From the NCBI RefSeq assembly GCF_026210795.1, contig NC_089452.1, positions 2,790,001-2,854,000 on the forward strand: a stretch of DNA of 64,000 bases, read 5' to 3'. The position numbers and the translations under genes are program-made. Below are positions 55,670-64,000 of the stretch, piece after piece (the first letter of the stretch is position 1; each line of letters begins with the position of its first letter). Source of the DNA: Rhizophagus irregularis. Taxonomy: Eukaryota; Glomeromycota; Glomeromycetes; Glomerales; Glomeraceae. A model generated the notes under the pieces. It did no database searches, was not told where the DNA came from, and saw nothing but the letters and a program-made list of their open reading frames with translations.

Positions 55670-57581
55670 CATAAGATTATCTGTTATGATAAACAAATTA
55701 CAAATGTATATTGTGTAACATAACTGATAAGCAAACGCATTACAAAATTTATGAAAATGAGATAATTCCAGCCAGAATTATGTGATTGTCATATAAATTT
55801 CCTTTTTGGATTTGTAACATCTTGTGATATAGACGACGTTTTTATAACTAGCTATGTAAATTATCAATATTTATGGGGAGGAAATTCCCCCAGTTAAGTT
55901 TGGTAATAAAAATAAAAAAACGTTCATGTTCGGCCATGTGATTTTCATATTAACTACGTGCTCAATAGAGGCGTGACCAAAACCTCAAAATAAATAGTAA
56001 AAATTGAAAACAGGAATGTAATGTAGAGGGTAATGAATTTGAATTTTTTTAAAATCACATAATCAAATATGACTTTTAAATATTCCTAAAAATGAATCTA
56101 ATTAAATTCAAAACTTATAAAAATATAGTTTACTTGCAGAAGAAGGAATCATTAACATTAAATTGGGGTTTTTTTATCAAATTTTTATATATTATTATAT
56201 CTATTTTTTACATTCCTTTAATATTTCACATTTTTCTTATAACTTTTATTACAATCAATACAATTTTTACATTAGAAAACAAGATTTACATATATTTATT
56301 TTCTAGTTTATAATAAATTTAATAAAGTGTAAAAGTAATACTTTTAAATGTTTTTATTGTAAAAGTAATAAATAATTTATTACAATATTCTAAGAAAAAA
56401 ATATCCCTTTTTCCTTTTTTCTTTTTTTTTTGTCTTCGGGGGTTTTTTTTTTAATATAAATGTTATAAGCCAATCAAAAATTAGTTGCTAAAAAATCACG
56501 TGGGGAAGAATTCGTTGGTAAATGTCGATCATCACAAATACTGAAAATAAAATATTATTTACTTATGCATAATAAAGAAAATTATGAAAGCATTTATAAG
56601 GCAAAAAGCTAACAGCTAAATTTACACCTTTTTTATTAAAATATTATATATGGAAAAATGATATTTCTGAAGGTTAGATTAATAGAGCATATGATTATAA
56701 CAAATGCTCAAAATCCAACCTGTTGAGATGGTCCCCATATATTAGTAATTAACATGGAATTTGCTGATTAAAATTCTAATTATAAAAACATGGAATAGAT
56801 CAGGCACAGATGATCACGTTAACGGTTACATGAATACATTTCTTTAGTTATATAGAAGATGTGCATGTCATGTCATAATCATTTTATTAAAATTTAATAC
56901 TGGCCAAAATTAGACTAGCAAAAATTGAACAAAATTGTTCAAATAAAAAATTTGGTACCAAGAACTCGTTCAACATCACTGAAGAAATTCAATTATATAA
57001 ATTATTAAATAATATACATTTTATTAAGTACATGGTTATTTCATAATTGTATAAAGCTGGTAGATTTATGACTTCAGACGCATTGCAACAGAGTTAAAGT
57101 GTTCAGCGCCTATTAAGGTTTACAACAACTTACCACAATGATAAAATTTAATAAAAAACATATGAAAAAAAAATTAATATATATCCTAAAAATATAACAT
57201 TAGAGGTTAAATCTGTTATCCGTATGATATCTGGATATCTAGTGGATATACAATGTTATGCAAAACTTTTACTCAATTTAAAGGATTTTATTTATTGAAG
57301 TTAACAAACGCGTCTTTTAATACTTTTAATATAAAAAATGTGATTAGTATGGGTTTTTATTGAATGAAATGTAAAAAAAACACGCCTAGTTTTTTTTTGA
57401 AAAAAAAAATGAAAATCAATTGTTTTATTAAAACATTTTTTTTATTAAAAAAAATGAAAACTGGTTTTCTTATTAAAAAAACACATATTTTTACTGTAAT
57501 ATAAAGCTCAACAAACTGAAAATTGTCTTTTTTAATATTGCTGACTTAGCTCACGTCAATTAATCATCACGAGCCGAATCA
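55670..57581. other. Intergenic, no gene seen
   Basis: AT-rich with small richer patches (GGCCAGAATTA-like text near 55770, GGGGAGGAAATTCCCCC near 55875). A 73-codon frame at 56092-56313 is hydrophobic and low-complexity; not supported. Confidence 0.45.
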
Positions 57582-57589
57582 GTTGGTCA

Positions 57590-58242
57590 TAGTGCTCCTA
57601 CCGGGTCAAGTCGGGTCGGGTTTTGAGAATATATTCGACCCGACCTGAAGTGAAAAAGGAGGGACTCGTATATGTTCAGGTCACACAATTTTATAACCCG
57701 AAATCGACTTGACCCGAGTGTAGTTTAACCCGTATAACCCGGGTTCAAACTCGAATTTTTGGTTAACCAATAATAAGAAAAATTGACCTACAAGATAATG
57801 ACAATGATCATCATGTAGGTTGCACAACTTTTATCTATCGTATTTAAAGTTATATATTATTCAATTACATTTAATTTTAAACTTAAAAGAATTTACATTA
57901 CATATGTATAATTAACTATTTAATTAAGATTAGAATTAAAATTCAAAATTTTATTAAATACATCAATAGAAACTCAATAATACCTTTATTTCTGCCAGAA
58001 TTTCAAGCACATGCTCTAATTGTTTCGTTTTAACTTAATAAAGGTGCGAAAAAAAAGATTTGGATAATCAAATGATTATTCGGGTTAAAACCCGGGTCAA
58101 GGAAATATATGACCCGACCCGTCGGGTCGGGTCATGCGGGTCATGCGGGTCACGAGTCACTCAAAATTACAAGTATCGACCCGATTTAAAAGTCGAGTCG
58201 GGTCAAAATAACCCGGGTTAACTCGGATTATTCGGAGCACTA
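57590..58242. mobile_element. hAT-type element with GGGTCGGGTC subterminal repeats, 653 bp
   Basis: The ends are TAGTGCTCC and, inverted, TAGTGCTCC (GGAGCACTA on the right). A perfect 8-bp duplication GTTGGTCA lies at 57582-57589 and 58243-58250. TAGTG fits YARNG. Both ends are filled with GACCCG/CGGGTC and CCCGGGTT motifs. No coding frame. Confidence 0.88.
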
Positions 58243-58250
58243 GTTGGTCA

Positions 58251-59634
58251 TTGACTGATAATAAAAAGAGATCATCCCTTTGAAGAACCGAGGAAGGAGT
58301 AACATTGATTCCATTTTATTTGCATTATTCTTCTTTTTTATCATAAGCTAAACAAGCGAATTTGTTTGTTTATTATTTTTTTGATAATAAAATTTATACT
58401 TAATAACGTGATATTATTTGCTGGCCTCCTATTACATAGATTCGGGGGTGAAAGCTCTAATTTCAAATACTTCTTTGCTATCAGTGGTGATTTTTTTGGT
58501 AGTATTTTATAATGCTTTTTAAATAATATTAATAGGAATTTTTGACATGTCATGTAAATATCATATTTAATAACATATATATTAATAAGTCTATTAACAA
58601 GTATGATATTTAATATTATTATTGTAATTAATATAAAAGGATAATTGTCATATATTACAAAATTATTATTTTTTTATATTTCATTGTAATATGGTATTTT
58701 AATATATATTAAATTATAATAGCAATTATATTGTCAATTATTACAAAATATACATTACAGAATTATTATATGGTAATCAAAAAAATAGGCACTGATAGCT
58801 AAGTTCGTCTTATCTTCCAGTTCATTTATCCAACCCTAAGAGAAGTATTATCCAACTCCTTAAAAAATAAAAGTCTTTTGCACTGACTTTCCAATGATCT
58901 AATTGTAAATTTGAGCGAATTTATTTCTTCAAAATATTTGTCCTTAAATTCAGCATTTACAAGTAATTAGGGAGATTCATTAATCATTTAACCTTATTTT
59001 TAACATCGAAATAAAATTGACAATAACCATTTTTTCTTTTTGAGTATTTATCCTGCAACTTACAATTACTAATTCATCTTCAAGCATCAAAAAAATAAAT
59101 GAATGAATGGCGCTAGAGAATAACAATTTAATACAATTATTATTCCTACACTTATTCTTGAACTCTAATCCTTGTATTAAAAGAAATTTCATCATTTCAT
59201 CAAAAATTTTGGCATTTCAGAATTTCGGCTTTTTAAATATACAGTATTTAAGATTTCGGATTCGGTATTTTAATAATAAATAACGATAGCTAGTTATAAT
59301 TAGCGTTTTTTTTTATTTAATTTTTTAATTTTAATTGTTAACTTTTCATGTTATCTATTTTTTAATTTCTTTGCAATATTTTTCATAAACATGTACATTT
59401 TTTTTTTAAAAAAAAAATCAATATATCAATATTATTACTAATAAATGTTAACTCATTTGTTTTATTTATTCATTATTTCAAATAGAATTTTGGAATTTTT
59501 GGAATATATATTATTAGTTATTGTATTTGGTTGAGTTCAGATATTACTGTATAATATTAGAACTATATTTTTGTGATATCCGTGGGTAAATGATAATGAT
59601 AATACTTCACGTAATTTGACTTTATGTTAATGCG

Positions 59635-59665
<31 letters not shown>

Positions 59666-60110
59666 AGATAATAAAACCGCAAAAATCTAATGGGCTTTAA
59701 AAAATATCGTGACATTAAAAATTATAATAACTTGGACAAAGTTTTAATTCTATTTTAAACTAAAATATTTTTTTTTTTTGTTGTAAATGACTACTGCACC
59801 ACATAAGCTCTTTATATAATCGGACAATAATGAACGTTTGGACTTTGGACAAATGGTTCCAAGAACCTTGCTTTATTTATGACAATGTAGATAACACTGG
59901 TTATAGAATGGTATTGAATACTAGAAAGATAATAACATACCAATAAAAAAAAATATCATAAAAATTATTTTACGAAATAAAACTGTTAACTGAATACTAG
60001 AAAAAAAAACCATAAAAGTATCATAAAATTATAAAAACACGAAAAAGATTGAATTCACTAATATGAAAAAAAAATAGTCAATTAATAATACTGAGGGTCG
60101 CAAATGAAAT
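58251..60110. other. Intergenic, no gene seen
   Basis: AT-rich. It contains a T24-25 homopolymer near 59641-59665, and TTTCGG-type short repeats near 59220-59265. Confidence 0.45.
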
Positions 60111-60111
60111 G

Positions 60112-60376
60112 CTATACTGATACGGTGATACCTACTCTGCAATTCCTGCAACCATAAACGCATAGACAAGTTGTGCCTATGGGACCTCCACAGTGCCCAC
60201 AGCAGGGACGTCTATTGCCATCTCGGACCTTATATTTGCAATGATAATTGCATACACCTGGATTCCATGGGCAACCAAATCTGGTAAACTCTCCACAGTC
60301 GTTAAATTCAATTTGTGTAGATAGGATGACTTGTGCAGACACTACTATCCAAATGAAAAAAAAAGAGGAGTCGCAT
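60112..60376 (-). CDS. Defensin-like cysteine-rich secreted peptide, start out of frame
   Basis: The minus-strand frame ending at 60112 encodes a compact Cys-rich domain: a Cys, then CPWNPGVCNYHCK, PCCGHCGGP and CLCVY. The CxxxC and CxC spacing and the aromatic end match cysteine-stabilised alpha-beta defensins, including fungal plectasin-type peptides (family knowledge); such peptides are secreted and bind microbial envelopes. Just upstream lies a hydrophobic stretch ending VVSAQ, like a signal peptide. The only nearby ATG (60376-60374) is one base out of frame, separated by a T9 tract. Either this is a real one-base break, a homopolymer error, or the start lies in an unseen upstream exon. 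A Cys-rich tail of about 14 residues (CRNC) follows CLCVY, which is unusual. Confidence 0.6.
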
Positions 60377-60869
60377 GTTTATGTCTTAGTGAATAAGGAG
60401 TAGTAGTTGATAATATGGCGACAGTAATTGTCCGATGTGTTAAGACAAATTGTTTCTTTTATAAAGTTTTCGTTTGAGATTTTAAATGAATGTAGCGTAT
60501 GATAAATACATATCGTTATGGTCACACAAATGTATTGTTATTTGTCAGTTCTTATAAGCTTAAAAATAAGCTATACATTAAAAAATGTTTATATTTAATA
60601 AAGCAGAAGGTAATTTTAAAGATCAACGCATATGTTAAAATCAATCCAATCAGATGTGAATAGAGTATCGCTTCACACTGGCGCATACAATCAGACACAA
60701 ATAAGGGAAGGCAGATTAACCATATAAAACCAAACTTAAAATTAAGGTGTATATTAAAGGGTAAACATTTTATTAATTAAATTCTTCACACATGTTTCTA
60801 TATTTTTTTCTTTAATTACAGTCTAATTACAGGTCTATATATACATAAATTTCCAAACTAAAAATGTTT
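60377..60869. other. Intergenic
   Basis: AT-rich upstream region of the defensin-like gene. Nothing further supported. Confidence 0.4.
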
Positions 60870-61010
60870 AACATATGCTACATATGCTATATATCCTATA
60901 TATGCTATATGTTCTATATATTCCATATATGCTACATGTTCTATATATCTCATATATGCTACATGTTCCATATATTCTATATATTCTATATATCGGACAT
61001 ATGAACATGT
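60870..61010. repeat. Short tandem repeat, unit about 16-18 bp
   Basis: Repeats of ATATGCTACATGTTCTAT and close variants (CATATATGCTACATG, TATATATTCTATA). The 64-codon MLYMLYVLYI frame is its translation. Confidence 0.7.
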
Positions 61011-61029
61011 CAAACATATTCAACATTTG

Positions 61030-61890
61030 CTACATTGATCGGCATCACGGGTCCAGTTATATCACATGATTGCTGCGCAACATTTTACTGCGTAACAGTA
61101 TCTCACAATCTGTTTATGGAGGAGAATTATATCATGTTGAGCCTAGAAGTTTTAGGTATATTTACTGACACAGTCACATATAGATCAATTCGATTTGGGC
61201 GTGAGTAAAATATTAGATCCCAAAAGTAGGATAGACAATTTTCTTTGTAGCTAGCGAGTATATTTTTAGTATTTACGTGCTGGAGGGTAATAACTGATAA
61301 AGTGGAAAGATCGAATGACAAAGACACAAGAAAATGATGTACTTCATTAATACAGGAAATAAAAATTAAATGCAAGTGTGTTGATGATACATTATATTTT
61401 ATACTATTACTATACATAATTATTCTTTCAAATGATATTCCTCTATTCTAACTTTTTTATTTGAAAGAGAGTCCGTCCTCTGCATATTAGGGGCTTAGAT
61501 CCAGTAAATGAGCCTAATGGCTTATTATTCCTAAGATTACGTATTTATCCGTTCACTTTTTGACAGGATATCCGGATTTTCTCACAAGAAAAATAGGATA
61601 TTCATCTGGATATGATGTAAATATGATGTAAATATGTAAACATGATGTAAACGTGATGTAAATGTGACTAATAAAATTGATTTCTAACGGCACATAATAA
61701 AATATTTATTTTCAATTATTTCAATAAAACTTAAAGAAAAAAGATGTCTAGCCAAAAACGTAATATAATGACCTAAATTTTGATGATTGTTGAAAATAAC
61801 GATAATAAAAGATTATAGAATCTGGTGGGATATATGCATAAAAGGTTCTTGATTCTACAATGTTTTGATGCTTTTTATGGGCCAAAGAAA
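61030..61890. other. Intergenic, with a small ATGATGTAAAT repeat
   Basis: Positions about 61608-61670 repeat ATGATGTAAAT/ATGTAAAC four to five times. No gene supported. Confidence 0.45.
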
Positions 61891-61891
61891 T

Positions 61892-62136
61892 AAAATTATT
61901 CGTTTCTCATGAAAAAAAATTGCTAAATTTGATTTATTTTTCAAAAAAAATTTAGCCGATTCCTAGATGATGATTGGTTGATTTAGTAAATTTTTTGCCC
62001 GGGTCACCGGGTGGAAAAAAAAATTTATTTTTTTATGATTATGATTGGTCAAAACTAAAATCACATGACTAAATAATAAAATATCTTTTTGTAACATTTA
62101 CATGACCCGCCCGGTTATGAGAAACGAATAATTTTA
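61892..62136. mobile_element. Short inverted-repeat element, about 245 bp
   Basis: Inverted ends AAAATTATTCGTTTCTCAT and ATGAGAAACGAATAATTTT, with an internal palindrome-like GCCCGGGTCACCGGGT and CCGCCCGG. TAAAA-type ends blur the duplication, so the family is open. No coding frame. Confidence 0.55.
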
Positions 62137-62277
62137 TATACTTGACCTTACCTAAAATAGATTCTTTGTTGTTTGTTCAGATCTCGCTCAAATTTATTTA
62201 CAATAGAAGAGAAAAGTACGTATGTAACATGTAAATAAAATATTTAAGAAATTTACATAAAAAATCATCAACTTCTT

Positions 62278-62362
62278 TTAAAACTTAGGTACTTCCAGAA
62301 TAGATGTCCCATCTATCATTTCAAGTTCTTCCTTGGTGAAGTATTTCATAATTAATTGTCCT
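62278..62362 (-). CDS. Possible terminal exon of an unknown gene
   Basis: After an acceptor-like TATTGAG the minus strand reads QLIMKYFTKEELEMIDG, then TSILEVPKF and TAA. The composition is that of a real protein end, but no preceding exon could be traced to the right. It could be a relic. Confidence 0.25.
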
Positions 62363-64000
62363 CAATATTAAGAATAAAGAAATGAATAATACTATAAAAC
62401 AAAAATGCAATTGTTACAATTCTTCTTACACAAACATAATCTCACACATGATTGCTACTAACCGCTCAAACTCCAGCTTTTACCCTAGTTTATATAGCTA
62501 TTCCTCCAGATGAAAGTTTCCATATGTATAGTATTTCTATTTATTGCTCTATAAGCTCTCATAATTCTTCTCTTGATTTTTCTTACTCACCTTTCTAAGC
62601 AAAAAAAGCATAATTGTGAAAAATCAAGTCTAAAAATTCTTAATAAAGATTTACTTTAATTTTCTTTACCACTTTACTTTTTTCACCTCTTGATTATTAA
62701 TACCCGTCCTTTAGTTAGTAGTGAAAATATTAATAAACATTTACAGCTATAATAACATCTGTCAGATATAATTTATTTCAAGAACTGAAGTATCCAAATC
62801 TGAATCTTTATCATTCTCAGAAACATTAGTTTCTAACTATATACATATTCCACTTTTTGTAATAAGCATTAACATAAATATAATTAACTTGATTTCAGGA
62901 AATATAGAAGGATCTGACAGATTGGAAATTTGTGGTTATTGAGACTGTAAATAAGAGTTATATTAAAGGTAACAGCATATGATGAAGAATTATTAATGTT
63001 GGAATTAGAATATCGGAAATTTTCATCATATCTAGCCTTCAAGTTTATTTAAAATCGATTATTTTAAATACAAAAAAAAAAATACTATTTTGGTTTAATT
63101 CTAACCTTATTAGACAAAGATTATAGAAACTTACATAACGATAAGTCGATAATCATTCAAAAAAGATTTCTGCTTTTTTTTTATTTTTGATTATTTTTAA
63201 CCACAGTTTAGATATCTTTTCTTTATTATTTGTTAAACAGATAAATAAGCATAATAAATTTACGTTGGATTTTATTTCAAAAAAAACTTTGAAATCTTAC
63301 TTTTGGGATGATGGAATTATATTTAACCTTTTTACAAAATTTATATATATTATGAAGTGTATTAAATGAACATAAAAAGTCTTGCAAAATCATAAATACT
63401 AAAAATATATATTAATTCTTTCATATTAAAAGTTTCTAAAAAAGAATAATTGTAAAGTTTTTATATCCATTATTATTCATTATCTTATGAATAAAAACAA
63501 TTAATAAATGATATTAATAAACTGAAGAAAAAAATTATTAAGTTAGATAAAAACTACCAATTTTACTTTACCTAATTTAAGACAAAAAGTAAAAGTAAAT
63601 ATAAAAGTTATTGCATAATATACAAAGTATCTTACCTTATATTAATGCCAATTTTTTTTAAAAAGAAAATTTTATTTTTAGTTAGCTATTAATAATTCAC
63701 AGACAGACAGAATTATTATTATTGGAGTTAAGTTATTTAATTACTTTATATAATTATATTGAAATATATAAAGTTTGTAGGCAAATCCTAATATTACAGT
63801 ATATTGACTTAGTTTCGTTATTCTTTTGTATTAAAATAATCAGATAAAGTGATAGCTTCCTGCAATATAGACTGATATTCTCCCAGATGCAAATTCTTTC
63901 TTATCTTTTATTATATATATGTTAAATATTAAAAGATTTGCATGTAAACTTTAAAATATTAATATTTCAGCATCCTTCCTGTCTGATGACTAAATATGCT
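62363..64000. other. Intergenic to the right edge, no gene seen
   Basis: AT-rich without a supportable gene or repeat. A 60-codon frame at 63187-63369 is low complexity. Confidence 0.4.

Noticed and set aside
60875-61069. 64-codon frame MLYMLYVLYI
   Set aside because: Translation of a short tandem repeat.

Overview
The window is strongly AT-rich, eukaryotic and gene-poor. Several signs point to an arbuscular-mycorrhizal fungus of the Rhizophagus type (Glomeromycotina): F-box/leucine-rich proteins with the N-terminal pattern C.LVN..WC...IPILW.NP, TKL-like kinases with the core APEVLRGK.YT, Sel1-repeat proteins, short introns with GTAAG donors, and many small DNA transposons plus a LINE. This assignment is inference from protein style; no database was searched.

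Left part (1-10.9 kb): an F-box gene running off the left edge, its near-identical paralogue at 8037-9410, a third decayed copy at 1438-1765, a separate intact F-box gene at 3366-5039, a decayed plus-strand gene at about 2040-2975, a small TIR element, a degenerate tandem repeat and a decayed Cys-rich minus-strand locus. From 10.9 to 16.5 kb there is little coding sequence, but there is an island of unlike composition (12.5-13.45 kb) and a G/C-bearing minisatellite (13.55-13.95 kb).

Middle part (16.5-38.9 kb): a two-exon kinase gene whose DFG-like Asp is Glu; an array of intron-like units (20.2-22.1 kb) holding a hAT-type element that itself holds a second hAT-type element; a full-length two-ORF LINE (23733-31817, minus strand) with a 13-bp target-site duplication; a four-exon gene that looks actinoporin-like; and a Sel1-repeat gene with one frameshift.

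Right part (38.9-64 kb): several TIR elements, a hairpin array, and the most unusual locus of the window, a minus-strand kinase gene (53257 to 44212). Its first coding exon and its kinase exons are joined by a tandem array of introns separated by 23 exons of exactly 3 nt and one of 1 nt. Concatenated, these keep the reading frame and give 24 codons without a stop. A 5,030-bp TIR element sits in one of these introns, and one in-frame TAA interrupts the kinase domain. Further right are two more hAT-type elements with 8-bp duplications and a defensin-like Cys-rich peptide gene whose signal-peptide start is out of frame by one base.

There is no operon-like organisation. The logic is that of a repeat-rich region in which multigene families (F-box, TKL kinase, Sel1) are duplicated, broken and invaded by mobile elements. 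All intron positions are read by eye from splice consensus and frame, with no transcript support.
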